DNA of 64,000 bases from Tenodera sinensis. Lineage: Eukaryota > Arthropoda > Insecta > Mantodea > Mantidae. Shown here in pieces: positions 47,137-59,611 of the stretch. The number at the start of each line of letters is the position of its first letter. The stretch's first letter is position 1. The position numbers were made by a program, and so were the translations under genes. The DNA lies in contig CM060967.1 of the NCBI GenBank assembly GCA_030765045.1, forward strand, positions 26,057,784-26,121,783, written 5' to 3'. The notes below the pieces were generated by a model. It saw nothing but the letters and a program-made list of their open reading frames with translations. It was not told the DNA's origin and did not search any database.

Positions 47137-47460
47137 TGTGACTACCGCTGCCATCGAGTGATCAGCGTTTTGTCTTCTCAACTCGGAAGTTCTGGGTTGA
47201 ATTCCCGGCTGTGGTGGGAGAAGTTTTCTTTAATTAACATATTTCCTGTCCTCCGCAGACTTCAAGTATGCCTGTCGTCCTCTGTAGTCTAGGTTCTGGT
47301 AGACGCGGATTCATACCCCGCGGAGGGTGAATCGGTTGTCCCGTGTCGCTGGTTCACGGCACGTTAAAGAAACTCAACCCGGATAAAGAGGTCTCTGAGC
47401 AAAATTAAGCGGTCTTTCACATCCATTATAGCATGGGATACTGAGAAGCATAGGAACTAA
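47137..47460 (+). repeat. Two adjacent tRNA-like SINE pieces
   Basis: The first (47137-47245) has CTACCGCTGCCATCGAGTGA with the B-box-like TTCTGGGTTGAATTCCCGG. The second (47276-47440) has CTCTGTAGTCTAGGTTCTGG with GCGGATTCATACCCCGCGGA, then GGTTCACGGCACGTTAAAGA and GAGCAAAATTAAG. The second body also appears, antisense, near 29260. Confidence 0.5.
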
Positions 47461-47559
47461 AGTGTATCCATAAATGAAAGCTAATTTCAATTTTCAAGTG
47501 TGTCTGTGGGAGTAAATGTGGCTGCGTCTAATTTTCACCACCTATAGTAAGAGGGTTGT

Positions 47560-47855
47560 TTCTCAAGTCAAAGTTCGCGTTATAACCATTGATGTTAAAG
47601 GGCGTGTGTTTGTGGTATATAAGTTAATCATTTTCCAAGGAAGGGACACGAAGATTTTCAAGAAACTTCCGTCATTGCATGGAAATGTTTTCGGAAATTT
47701 TAATTTTCCTAAAGCTGACTAACATAGGTCTAAAATATTCGCGTGATGAATAAAATGTGTACCTATCTTTAGCTTTCTCGCAATAGCTCTAAAATCCTCT
47801 TCTTTCTGAATTACTTTTGTATAACTGGTAAACTGTAAGAGATAGACAAAATAAT
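47560..47855 (-). mobile_element. Family X internal fragment, diverged
   Basis: GGGACACGAAGATTTTCAAG, CATTGCATGGAAATGTTTTC and GTATAACTGGTAAACTGTAA with GAGATAGACAAAATAATAT follow minus-oriented X. Confidence 0.6.
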
Positions 47856-48215
47856 ATGGTTTGCCAGTTATTAAAATCACATAAAATCATTCAGCATGTA
47901 GATAACCTATTAAATTTGTAAATATCTCAAATATATGTATTTTAATCAGCATTGCCAGAGAAAATTAAAAAAAAAAGTAAAAAATAGTGAAGAAAACTAC
48001 GCAAAGCGTATTTGGTGTGGGAGGATTTTTGTGAAAAGTTATGTATTGCGTCCTTAAAAAATCTGAGTTGTATAAGTCACTACCACATGTCATTTGTTCA
48101 TTTATGCTCTCCCCTTTCTCTCTCACAGACGAACATACAAATTTTTGCATATAAAAGAACATTCCTAAAAATGTGTATTTCCGATGATCACTTGATTTAC
48201 ATTTTTGGGGGAACG
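47856..48215 (+). mobile_element. Family X internal fragment, diverged, folded back on the previous one
   Basis: GGTTTGCCAGTTATTAAAAT, AATATCTCAAATATATGTAT, GTGTGGGAGGATTTTTGTG and TTGCGTCCTTAAAAAATC follow plus-oriented X. The turn-over point near 47855 lies within the same X block on both sides (the GGTTTACCAGTTATGC block), giving a local fold-back. Confidence 0.55.
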
Positions 48216-49255
48216 TAAGCAAGTTCCCTTAAGTTTGACATTTTGCTAATGAAATTTAGGGAAGAACTAACCTGAAACTGCTTTTATAATATTTCGAGAC
48301 TGCTCAAGATTCTACGTTCTAAACCAAGATGTTCAGGTTTGGTTCCTGGCTGCGGCGAGAAATTTATCTGCAATTTGAATCATTCCCTATTCCCAAAGAG
48401 TATAAAAGTATGAACGAAAGTGTTTTATATAGTTTCAGAAGCAATAACCATTCAGTTGTTTCTCAAGACAATCTCTCGATATGTTATGTTATATGCAGCT
48501 ATACAAATGAAACAAAAAACAGCACACTTCCTCAGATCGATGTAGTGAATCGATAGCTCGTGATGTTCAGGTGGCCACTAAGATGGCTGAACAGTGTTCC
48601 TTTATGAGGCGCTCTGTATGTACCTTGGTGAGAAATAGAGGTGGTGCCTAACAGACATTAACAAAGAATAGAACAGGCATCCAGCAGAAAGAAATGAATT
48701 GGGTGAGTATGACAGAGAAGGAGAGAAAAAATTGAGATGTCATGATTGTGTAGGATTGGCTGGTAGGGAATGACATAAATAGGCACCCCACAGGGAGGTT
48801 CTCTAAACTCTTTATTTATTGCTCGGGTAGTGGGTGGGTTTTGTTTCTCTGCTGCTGTGGTATTTATGCCACGTCCAGGACGCTATGCGGCCGAGCCAGA
48901 TGGTGTCCACCGCCGGATGAATCACCTGGCACAAATTGTGTCATCTCTCAGACACGCAAACTGACAACCCCACTGCCGCAATACATTCCTCCTGGCTATT
49001 TTACTACACACAGTGGCTGTTTTTAAAAAAGGTTTAAGGTTCATTCACAACGTCACTCTGTTGGGGTCAGTTAAATAACCGCATCGTGTTCGAGGACAAT
49101 GAATCATTTCCACTACACTGAAACACGCTAAATGGAATCGAGCTCAGAAGCCAGTAGTGTTTTCTAAAGGGTAAAAGGTGCAGCGTCTTAAATTCGGATA
49201 TATAAAATATCCTGCAACTTAAAGTTGTTGAATTTAATAAAAAGATCAAATTTCT
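48216..49255. other. Unassigned sequence with a GC-richer block
   Basis: 48315-48375 has a B-box-like GTTCAGGTTTGGTTCCTGG. 48780-49030 is GC-richer (GGCCGAGCCAGATGGTGTCC) with a 61-codon frame lacking motifs. No confident call. Confidence 0.35.
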
Positions 49256-49545
49256 TTTCTGCTCTCTCTTCTTCTACCTTATTCTTCTCTACTTTTTCTA
49301 ACTAAAGATAAACTTTCATACACATATACACTTTTCGTTGTAGGATTACAGTAGGCCAAAGCGACGGTCAGATTTTCAAAATGAAATTACTACATAATGA
49401 CTGAAATTCCATGCTATTTACACGGAAAACATCTGATGAAATATTCACAGACTTTCTCTACCCACGGAATGTTTTATTCTATACACTTTCTATAACTTAT
49501 TCTTAGAAAATCTTGTTTTACTTTCTTCTTAGTTTGGTGCTAGTT
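49256..49545 (+). mobile_element. Two family X 5' fragments in a row
   Basis: The first (49256-49426) has CTTCTACCTTATTCTTCTCT, TTCGTTGTAGGATTACAGTA and AAGCGACGGTCAGATTTTC. The second (49427-49545) has AACATCTGATGAAATATTCA and CAGACTTTCTCTACCCACGG. Both are plus-oriented, 5' portions only, and head to tail. Confidence 0.5.
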
Positions 49546-50280
49546 CTAAATAATTGTGCCAGGAAGTGCTAAACAAAGATACAATAGGTGCTGTTAAACA
49601 TTTGGCTCCTCTAATTGTTGACATGCGGCGGATCAAACGCAGGTGAGACGATGAAGATATTCAGTGTCGCGAAAAACATTATCACTTTTTTCCAAGTAAG
49701 TATTCGCACTCCACGAGTGGACTTTTATTTCTTAGAAGATCAATATCCACATGGAGTGAACAACTGTCTGTCATTTATGATTTCTTTGATTCCATTGGTT
49801 AAAGTGTCACCTCATTGCTACAATGTGAAGCTTCAGCGACCTCCGAGAAGAAACAATGCATGTGGTGTGTGTTACTAGAGAGACTTCTGATGACCAAAGG
49901 TAAAGCGCACGTTAACTGTTAGAGCAGCACAATAATACTGAAATCCGCAAGTTAAAGATTTGGGGCAAATATTATAATGCTTTTATGCACAGGTACCATT
50001 TGCGTTAAGAAACTCAACCGCTATAATGTTGTGGCCGCATTAATTTTAAAACCAGTCATTCTATAATTCCCAGAAGAAAAGCAGAACCTATAAAGACAGT
50101 CAATTTGAATTTATTTCACTTCTAAGTGAGGTTATGTATCACGAAACCCTCAAATGAGGATTGCTTTTGAACACAAATATAAGCCTCATTCAACAGTAAT
50201 TTCTCCCTAGCAGGCAGGAACTTTCTTGTGACGAAAACGATTAAGAACACCAGCACATATTGTGTCTTTAGTTAACGCTT
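49546..50280. other. Unassigned sequence
   Basis: The 87-codon frame at 49615-49878 (+) has no recognised motif. Confidence 0.4.
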
Positions 50281-50500
50281 ATGGCACAAAAGGTATTTTA
50301 GGGTGAGAGAATTTTTTTGAAAACCTCGCAATGCATCCTTGCAAGACGCTGAGATTAAATACAAAGTTTGGTAAACATACACACACACTCTCTCTCCTCC
50401 CTCACACACACAAACACATGGGTATTTTTTTCTAATTTTTGTTGTACGAGTGACCAAATTCAGGTATTGGAGAGAACATGAAAAGTTAATAATTCATTCA
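50281..50500 (+). mobile_element. Family X 3' fragment, diverged
   Basis: TTTTAGGGTGAGAGAATTTT, GCAATGCATCCTTGCAAGAC, GCTGAGATTAAATACAAAGT and a CACACACACTCTCTCTCC site follow the X 3' half. Confidence 0.55.
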
Positions 50501-50662
50501 GGAAAGTTAAGACCCTTTTTCTTACGGTCAAGCCTGATTATAAATGGCAAAATCTGATGAAAGATTTGCCCACACCAAAAATATTTTCCATTACTAAAAC
50601 CAAAATATTAATTAACTTTTAGTTTATCGTCCTTTGGTCGCTCATAACCGAATATGAAGTAC
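50501..50662. other. Unassigned sequence
   Basis: Nothing recognised. Confidence 0.4.
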
Positions 50663-50750
50663 TTAAATGGGTGAAATAATGCTAAAATGAGCTCGGAGTC
50701 TATAGAGGTTCAGGTGATTCGATACGTGTCTTCCAGATAATCATCCGTAC
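50663..50750 (-). mobile_element. SINE type A 3' fragment, antisense
   Basis: AAATGGGTGAAATAATGCTA, AATGAGCTCGGAGTCTATAG and TTCGATACGTGTCTTCCAGA match the reverse complement of 43462-43525 of the intact SINE. The tRNA head is missing. Confidence 0.65.
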
Positions 50751-51250
50751 ATAGAGAAATTTTTTAACTCGTTTAAAAAACTAACTTCTAGGATTATATC
50801 CCAAGATTTTGCTTGAGAATCAAGTGATGCTGTTATTACTCAGTGATCTATGGGTTTTGTTAACGTTGGTTTTTTAATACCTTATTCCATTAAACGCATT
50901 GACATTTTCTCACACATTCATGCACCCGAACTCCGCAACGGAAGGGAAATGCTACTGGTTAGTGAACAATTAACCATTATAGCTAGTAATCAAACCGGAA
51001 ACTAAGTCTTCTTTCACAGTAGGCACGTGTAGTACAAGGTTGGAAAGACGGAAGCATGAAAAATTCAATGTCATAGTCGGGATTTGAACTACGAATCTTC
51101 CGCTTTCCGTCGGGTTGTTGTATCAAGTGATCTACTATGGTAACACCCCGGTACGAAATTCAATTCCCCAAATGACTCGAATTTTTTCTGGTAGACAATA
51201 AGGGGTGTTCAAATTGAGATATCTGGGCTGAGAAGCCAAAATACTAATCA
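50751..51250. other. Unassigned sequence with an antisense tRNA-like word
   Basis: GTCGGGATTTGAACTACGAA with TCTTCCGCTTTCC (51078-51110) looks like an antisense SINE head. Otherwise nothing was recognised. 51210-51240 directly before the mariner remnant could hold its degraded inverted repeat (GGGGTGTTCAAATTGAGATA), which I could not pair with a 3' partner. Confidence 0.35.
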
Positions 51251-51257
51251 CTCGATC

Positions 51258-52170
51258 TTGATTGATTTTGTCCCGAATAAAGTCATTTTGTTACTAAAAT
51301 CTCCTTCGGAGACATCTATGTTTCTAGACGCTTACGTTGAAGTGGTCATTAAAAAATCCAGGTCTGTGTCTGACAAACACTCCTCCGGTCGAACTTTAAT
51401 TGCAATTAATGAAGCAAATATCCAATGTTTGCCAGCTGCCATTACGGATGACCGAGGTTACAATTTCTTTTGAAGTGTCAAAAAAGTATTTAAAAAGAGG
51501 TGAGCATGCCTTACTTTAGTGATAAGTTGGTTCCGAAAATGTTGAATCAGGGCAGAAATGAAAGACGAATGGTGACTTAATCAGTACGACTGATCAAGAT
51601 GGAGATTTGTCTAAAAACATAATCGCTGGAGATGAAACTTGGTGCTACTTGTACCTACAGGCCTGTGTCTAAATGTCAGACAAGGGAATGGAAAAACAAA
51701 ATATTTCCTCAGAAGGAAAACAATCCTAAAGACAATTCGAGAGGTAAATCTGAACTGTAAGTTTTCTTTGTCGCTCAGAGGCTTTTACAGCATGAATGTA
51801 TTCAACAGGAGACATCCTTCGCTGGTTCAGGGAAGGAAACGTTTAGAAACATAGGCACAGAACAACTGGTAAGTTCTGCATAACTATACACCTGCACATT
51901 GGTCAGCCTTGATACTAAATTACTTTACCAGGCATAATGGGGCATCCTCCATATTCTCCAGATATATCACCGCCAGACTTCTCCCTGTTTCGACGTGTCA
52001 AACATCATCAGAAGGGGCGAAGATTTGCGACCGCTGAAGAAGTCAATGCAAATGCACCGAGAGCGCTGAAGCTGATTTCATAAAATGGTTTCCAAATATA
52101 CCTCCAGAGCCTTACACATATTGGCAGAAGTGTGCGGAAGGGAACTCCTTTGTGGGAAATGTACGAATTT
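51258..52170 (+). pseudogene. mariner-type transposase pseudogene
   Basis: Fragments in mariner order are spread over three frames: LLLKSPSETSMFLDAYVEVV (N-terminal helix-turn-helix region), SSGRTLIAINEANIQCLPAA (the SGRPSTSTNEANIQ linker), LVPKMLNQGRNERRM (the VP..LT..QK..R block), IAGDETWCYLY (the GDETW motif with the first catalytic Asp), HNYTPAHWSA (the HDNAPAH block), and GHPPYSPDISPPDFSLF (the third motif). The second catalytic Asp is gone, since HDN reads HNY. Frame breaks and stops occur throughout. About 910 bp remain of the roughly 1.0 kb usual for mariner transposase genes. It is dead. Confidence 0.85.
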
Positions 52171-53442
<1,272 letters not shown>

Positions 53443-54020
53443 ACTTAGTATAAGTGGATTAGGAAGAATTGTTATTAGATCATTTAATTTAGCAAAAATG
53501 CACTAGGAAAAGTTATCGAAAATAAATAGAGCAAACCAACTTCATCATTACTGTTCATTCTCGTAAAATTTATTCTATACCTTGGCGATTTAGACAAATA
53601 CCTAGTTAAAATATTTCCTTGACGAAATATTTATTGTCAAGATTTCCTCTTGTCGAGTTTTTCAGTAATGAGACATATCATTATGACGAATTTCACAAAA
53701 TAAATTTTTCGTTGAGGGATATGTTGACAGATCACCCGCTACCTTCTTTTTGTATGATTACCGTTGTACATCGTTTATATTCAGGTTTGCCAACAGATTC
53801 CATTAAGATCCAATAAGATGGGTACTATTTTCGAAGCAAAATCTCCGAATTTTGGTAGCTGGATGTTATTCATTGGGTTTCGAAACAATGGTGGAGTGTC
53901 GTGGATAACAGAATTGGACTCTGAACGAGAGTTGGAACAAATTTGCAGAATACCTAAATGGATCTGTTACGCTAAAGTTTGAGATTATTTTAGTACAACA
54001 ACTTGTGTAAGGGGACTTAG
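53443..54020. other. Unassigned sequence
   Basis: No recognised repeat. The 65- and 72-codon frames at 53619-53982 (+) have no motif. Confidence 0.4.
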
Positions 54021-54540
54021 CACGTCAACCGAAAGGCGATCTTTCTTGCCTAAGTCCCTGAGGGGGCAACCCTGGAGGAAGAATGAGGCTAATGGATCCG
54101 AAGTGCGGTCGGAACGTTGTCATGGCAGAGCAGGTGGTACGGTCCCTACATTTTCTAGTTAGAAACACCCCGGCAGGGGCTGACTCAGCCCTGTTCCTCT
54201 CCCACCCCCTCGGGTTCCCACTTCCAAGAGAAACCGGCTCCCCCCCCCCTCCGCGGGCTTGAACCATCCCATGGGGAGCCCGGAAACCAGTAGTCTCGCG
54301 GTCCAATCCGGGGGACGAGATTTTTATAGCCCATTCTTTCCCTCTGTCGTGCCGCGGCACTCACCGACGCTTCCAACCCTGAAAGAAACCTAGTGGGATG
54401 AAGGGTGAAACGCAACTCTTCCCAGCATTCACTTGGCGATCCAGAGAAACCTACGAAAAAATCCATGAGTCAGGAAGGTGGGCCACGGGGATCGAACCCG
54501 CGACCTCCCGAATGCGCCATCCCACTCGGTAATTACTCGT
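54021..54540 (-). repeat. GC-rich composite with antisense tRNA-derived SINE
   Basis: 54021-54380 is strikingly GC-rich for the window, with a poly-C run at 54241-54250; two long minus frames (54025-54466) follow from that and lack motifs. 54400-54535 is an antisense SINE: CAGCATTCACTTGGCGATCC, GAGAAACCTACGAAAAAATC, GGGATCGAACCCGCGACCTC and GAATGCGCCATCCCACTCGG. It shares its layout with 30785-30940. Confidence 0.6.
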
Positions 54541-54632
54541 GTAAGTTTGGTGATAGTGTGGAAAAAAAAACTTTGTGTTGCATTCATGAACTTTCTCAAC
54601 TCACTCTTACAGGAACTACTTTTAAAGAGGTA

Positions 54633-54731
54633 TTTTTACTTACTCTAGTGGTAAGTAGAAGGAAGTATTCTATTCCACCCAAAAATTCGATGTCGAGATT
54701 TCACAAGAAATATATGTTTTGAGGGACCCAG

Positions 54732-54777
<46 letters not shown>

Positions 54778-55518
54778 CGCGCGCGCGTGTGTGTATGTGT
54801 GTGTCAGACTGTGGATAGCATAGCTCAAAAAGGAAACGTCTGTTAAAAACCAAAGTTGGTATTTAAGCTTAACATCTTTCAAGGATGCGACACGAAGATT
54901 TTGAAGAAAATAGCCCCACGCTAAAGTACCCTTTACATGGAACATTTTTCGAAAATTTTGATTTTCTTGAAAATGGGTCTAACGATTTTGATTAAAATGT
55001 CATAGGTTTAAGATACTTGTACGACAAATGAAATGTAAATTTTGAATTTTCTGGCGATAGCCCCTGTAGTCGTATTTACTCTGGATAACTTTTGAATAAC
55101 TTGTAAACCGTAAGAGAATGACAAATTCTTAATGTACAAAGTATGTAGATCTCACTAAAAGACACAATTTATGTCTGAATAAATTTTTTGTAGAGCGAAC
55201 CATTTCGAGATATTCCTTGTTATTTGTGTCAGTTCCAGAAAACAGTGAAACAGTGAAACGGAACATCATTGTTAATTTTTTTGTATGCTAAGTGTGCAAA
55301 GAGAACGGAATCTCAAAGCTTTAAAAGATTTGACTATCGCACAAAGCCTACTGTATTCCCATATTCCCGTTGCACCTACAAGGAAATAAGCAATAAGATA
55401 ATTTGTACAAATGTTTGTCTCAGCTAACAAGAAAGAAGATATGGGAATAAGAGTTTGTAAGAATGGTTAGTACAAGAGTAGAGAAAGTCATGTGAGTGCA
55501 ACACATCAGATTTTTTTT
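54633..55518 (-). mobile_element. Family X copy, full length, with long poly-A tract
   Basis: 886 bp, from TTTTTACTTACTCTAGTGGT to CAACACATCAGATTTTTTTT. The internal A-run of the X 3' part has grown to 38 bp (54737-54774), next to a CGCGCGCGTGTGTGTATGTG tract. The 68-codon frame is interrupted. Confidence 0.88.
54737..54774 (+). repeat. Poly-A tract inside X
   Basis: A pure A-run of 38 bp, grown from the short A-run that follows GGCCCCCTGAAT in other minus-oriented X copies. Confidence 0.95.
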
Positions 55519-56016
55519 CAAGTATTGCAAAAAGTAATTGGCTAACCGCAACTGTAAGTTACTTATCAGATCTTGAATACTTGGGAAAACTCGGCCCTGC
55601 GGGCGTCATGTTCCCAAAATACATTCTCGACCTGGTAAGTATCACCTAAGTACGCAATATACTATTACGTAACACACATAAATACACCGCAACTGTAGCT
55701 CAGAACTATAATGTAAAATCAGAGAGCATAAAAATAGCGCATCGTAGGTTTATCAAGGATTCTGATCTTAACTCAATTGTTCTTCTGAATGGAATGGATT
55801 GATCCTTGGTAGTATTTACGTAAGCATTAGTGTAAGACAACAAAACCGAATGACAGAATTACGCTATTAGATCGTTCGTTTTGTCGCCTTTAAAATGTAA
55901 TTATTCAGTTTAGTGATGATGATTTGACTGTTTTCTCCTGATCCCCCGGCATTAATTCAACCAACTGCTCTATCATCACCTTTGATTTCATCTACTTCGC
56001 CCTCATTGTCTATCTT
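55519..56016. other. Unassigned sequence
   Basis: Nothing recognised. Confidence 0.4.
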
Positions 56017-56485
56017 CTTCAACTGTTTTCTTCTCGTAACCTTGACTCACTTATTTGTCTTTCTTCATCTTCTTTGTCTCTCAAACAGCTGACTTTAACG
56101 ATACAATCACTCAACCCTCATAAACTGCTTTACTAGCTTATTTTCGACGTGACCGTACGCTCGTAGCTGATCTACACACACTAAAACTAAAAACTGACTG
56201 AACACCGGCGACTCATGTCTGTAATTCACTCCTCTGCTTGTTGCCTCGCCTCCTTATATAGTGAGGATGAGGTAACATGAACCTTTCTCGAACTTCTATA
56301 AATATGCCGGCTACTGGAAACTTCTCGAATAATCTGGAAAACAGTTTGAGTTGCCGCTCTGATGTGTTTACAATAGTCGCGCGAGGCAGCCTGACCTTGA
56401 GCGCCTTTGTTGCGCGCACCGCTAGTGGTGTGAGGTACCCCGGCCCCGAGCCTTTGCTGCTGCCGCTGGGGTCACAATACAATAA
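56017..56485 (+). repeat. Dispersed repeat with heat-shock-element-like motifs, copy 2
   Basis: Partner of 2262-2662. It keeps CAACTGTTTTCTTCTCGTAA, CGATACAATCACTC, AAACTGCTT, CCTCCTTATATAGTGAGGAT, TTTCTCGAACTTCTA, CTTCTCGAATAATCTGGAA, GCAGCCTGACCTTGAGCG and GTCACAATAC. TTCTCGAA begins at 56285 and again near 56334. It has an extra 100 bp (56135-56240) that copy 1 lacks. The 89- and 90-codon frames on both strands here read through the repeat and are not genes. Confidence 0.5.
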
Positions 56486-57362
56486 TTTTGTGAATGATAC
56501 GAAAACAACCTTACATGTTTATCAAACAGAAAGGTTTTTCAACGCATGAGACAAGTGTCGATTTTTCGAATAAAGCTAACAGTACTATTTTACGTACCTC
56601 TTATTGAATACTACACACGTGGTAAATAAAGTGGTAGAGATTTGTGTAAAATTTTAAAAGAAAGGTAAAATTGTAACTGACATTAAGTACTGACAGCAAA
56701 TGCAACTAAATTACTTAAATTGGTAGATCTATTTTTGAATTCCTATTTCCGTAGGGGAGAGTGGATTAGGCCAGCTATGAAACTGATTCCGTGTAACAAT
56801 GATGTGAAGTAAGCCGCGGATGAAAGTTTAAAAAATTTTTAAATTGAAGTTTTCAGAAGCAAGTTTTCGTTTCTGCAGTGGGAGAAGGCCCTTGTGTGCA
56901 TACACAGCGAAACTTGGAACGGAAGCCATCTTACAAAGAACCTGTTTGTTGATGGATGTTACAATGGACCAAAGGATATGCCTATTACTGCGAGGGTTGC
57001 GGTCTACCTGAAGCTTGTCATCATTGTGGGTACAACTGCACTAATCAGCACCTGGTATGATGTCATCGCAGCAGTCTTCATTTAATCCTTTAGTCTTTCC
57101 CCCCTTTACGGTACTAAACTGTTGGTTCTTCTGCACCCAGGATTTGTAATACCATTAATCATAGTAGACCCTTTATTACATAGTGTTGCACATTGATAAC
57201 AAGAACGTTTACTCGAGGAAAATGCCCTATCTTGCCCATGTCAACTAATGATGAAACTATTCAAGATAATTATCAGAATTTTTAAGGGCATATTTGGGAA
57301 TGCTTTTAAGTTTATTGACAAAAATCAGCAACTTGTCTTTATCAGAAGCAAACATATAATTG
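56486..57362. other. Unassigned sequence
   Basis: The 63-codon frame at 56894-57085 (+) has no recognised motif; nothing else was seen. Confidence 0.4.
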
Positions 57363-57500
57363 TTACTTTCTCTACTGCGTATAATAAGTAGAGGAAGTGT
57401 TGTGTTCCAATCAAAAGTTCAATGTAGAGATTTTACCGGAAATATATGTTTTGAGGCCCCTTGAATTCAAGAAAGGCGAATTCAGAAAAAGGTCCGCGCA

Positions 57501-57564
<64 letters not shown>

Positions 57565-57610
57565 TGTCTGCCTGTCTGTCTGTCTGTCTGTCTGTCTGTG
57601 GACAGCATAA
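57363..57610 (-). mobile_element. Family X 3' part with long GT/CTGT array
   Basis: TTACTTTCTCTACTGCGTAT, TTTTACCGGAAATATATGTT and GGCCCCTTGAATTCAAGAAA lead into the array, then TGTGGACAGCATAACTC, where X stops. Confidence 0.8.
57504..57600 (+). repeat. (GT)n(CTGT)n compound microsatellite inside X
   Basis: About 59 bp of GT, then about 38 bp of CTGT-type units, at the X microsatellite site. The CTGT part extends the GTCAGTCTGTC word seen in intact copies. Confidence 0.97.
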
Positions 57611-57916
57611 CTCTTATTCATATTCTTATTCAATATTCTCTTATTCACATAACTGGAGCATTTACTTACGTAACTAACAATAGTAAGAGGTACTACTTGT
57701 AATTTATTGTGTCATTTTCCAGAATTAATTCAACGAAAATTGCATTCCAGTTTTGATTTCCATGTATATATTTATGAATGACAACACCATTCATAAATTT
57801 GTCTGCAAAACTAAGACGCCTTGGGAAACCTAGAAATATTAGCGTTTTAACTGGCATTGTTATTGCCACAAGTACAGGAAGAAACAGAGGGGAGTGGGAG
57901 GGGGAAGAAAAAGTCG
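57611..57916. other. Unassigned sequence
   Basis: The frame at 57693-57983 (-) has no motif. Confidence 0.4.
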
Positions 57917-58530
57917 TATATGTTACCTTCACACGACTTTCTCCACTCATTCTGGCAGAAACCGTTCTTACAAATAGGTACATTCGGAATAGGAGACTAT
58001 AGTTGGTTTAAGCGATTGGACATAAGAGCTGAACGCTACCTGACGATTTTGAAATTTCATTCTCTTTCCACGACGAGAAGAAAGTAGGAATCGAAACGTA
58101 TAAGTATTTGAAAATTCAGATCAATAAGAAGAAATATATTAGTAAGATTTTGTCTATCTCCTGTAGTTTATCAGTTATGCAAAAGTAATTCAGAATGAGA
58201 ACGACTTCATAGGCTATTGCTAGAAAATTCAAAATAAACATTTAATTATGAGGAAAATAACCTTAAATATATGGCATTTTATCTGAAAACTGTCAATGTC
58301 ACTTTTGAAAAAATCAAAATGTTGAAAGTTTTTCCATGTAAACGGTATTTTTGGATGGAGGAATATTTTTTTAAGTGTCATGTTGTATCCTAGTAAGACA
58401 CCGGCACACAGGCACACGTGGGGCTTTTCGAAATTTTTCTCTCAGGTAGTCTCTAAACCCGCATTTGCTGTGAAATCGTGATTGGATGGAATGCAATACC
58501 TCATCTACGTACTAAGTACAGGGGTAAAAG
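57917..58530 (+). mobile_element. Family X copy, old subfamily
   Basis: TTACCTTCACACGACTTTCT, AGCGATTGGACATAAGAGCT, TCCTGTAGTTTATCAGTTAT, GCTATTGCTAGAAAATTC, TTTTTCCATGTAAACGGTA and the end ACGTACTAAGTACAGGGG keep X order along 610 bp. It is strongly diverged and no open frame remains. Confidence 0.65.
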
Positions 58531-59611
58531 GTTAAAACGTCAAGATAACGTGGGAGAAACAAATAATCTATTGTTGTGGATGTATTTACGTTTTATCATT
58601 CTTACTGGCACGAGCACAGAGCGAGAGAAAGAGGGGGAAAAAGAAGGAAAAAGGAAAAGGCATGTGTGTTCGTTTCTTGGATGACAGCGAAAATGAATGA
58701 AAAGTCGAGTTTGTCCCCCATAATTAGAGTTCGCTTTGTAGGCACATTAATAATGAAAGTTTAGCTGTTGCGGGTGGGTCACTCAGGAGTTGTGTCTTGT
58801 ATTGTAGCTTGACCAACCCCATTAGCTGTTGCAGGCTAAACAAATTAGAGGGGAATTGTCAACTGCTGCCGCTTGTCTAATTTCAATGAACACAGTATTT
58901 CCATCTCAACCCTACCTACCTCCCTGCCTGCCTGCCTACGCTTTACAAAGTTATGTCGACGAATCAAACTTTTGTACGGAGTAGGAGGATCACGTATTTA
59001 AACGCCAGACATCGCCGCTATTTTAGGACCAGGGTGACGGCTGGACACGGACGGACGACGGACGGAAGGGAGAAAGAAAGCCTGAGTGGATTTTGCCGTT
59101 ATGTTTTAGTAATGGGTTGAAGTGTGAGCGTGTATATATGGCGTTAGTTGGGAATGCGATTTTCAACTGTCACCAACTCTCGACGAGGGAAACGAAATGT
59201 TCCAAGTGACGCGACGCGACGCGACGCGTCTGCCGCTGAGGCGACAAAAATAACAACAAGGAATATCTCCATGTACTATCAAGATACAACTTCTTTAAGT
59301 ACAACATTTTAAACATAAAAATAACCAAAAGGTCCACAAAAAGAATGAAAATATGACTATGACAGTAAACAACTTTTTAGGAGATAGTAAGATGTCATGG
59401 CCTTTCCGGTTATGTTGACATTGCAGGTAAATGAATTATCCCTCACTCACATCTACCAACTTAACCAACACTCCTATATTACGTACCTTTAAGGCCTAGG
59501 CTGCTAGCATTTTCACACCCTTAAACTTGGCAATACTTTGATTAATATAGATAAAGTATAATCAAACCTATTTGTTCATTTTTGCCACCTCAATAATTGT
59601 CCCCAAAATCT
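58531..59611. other. Unassigned sequence with short simple tracts
   Basis: CCTGCCTGCCTGCC lies at 58922-58936, a GGACGGACG-type run near 59047, and GACGCGACGCGACGCG near 59211. 58960-59240 is GC-richer. No coding signal was recognised. Confidence 0.4.

Noticed and set aside
57397..57702. 101-codon frame with Cys-Val and Thr-His repeats
   Set aside because: Reads through the GT/CTGT array in an X copy.
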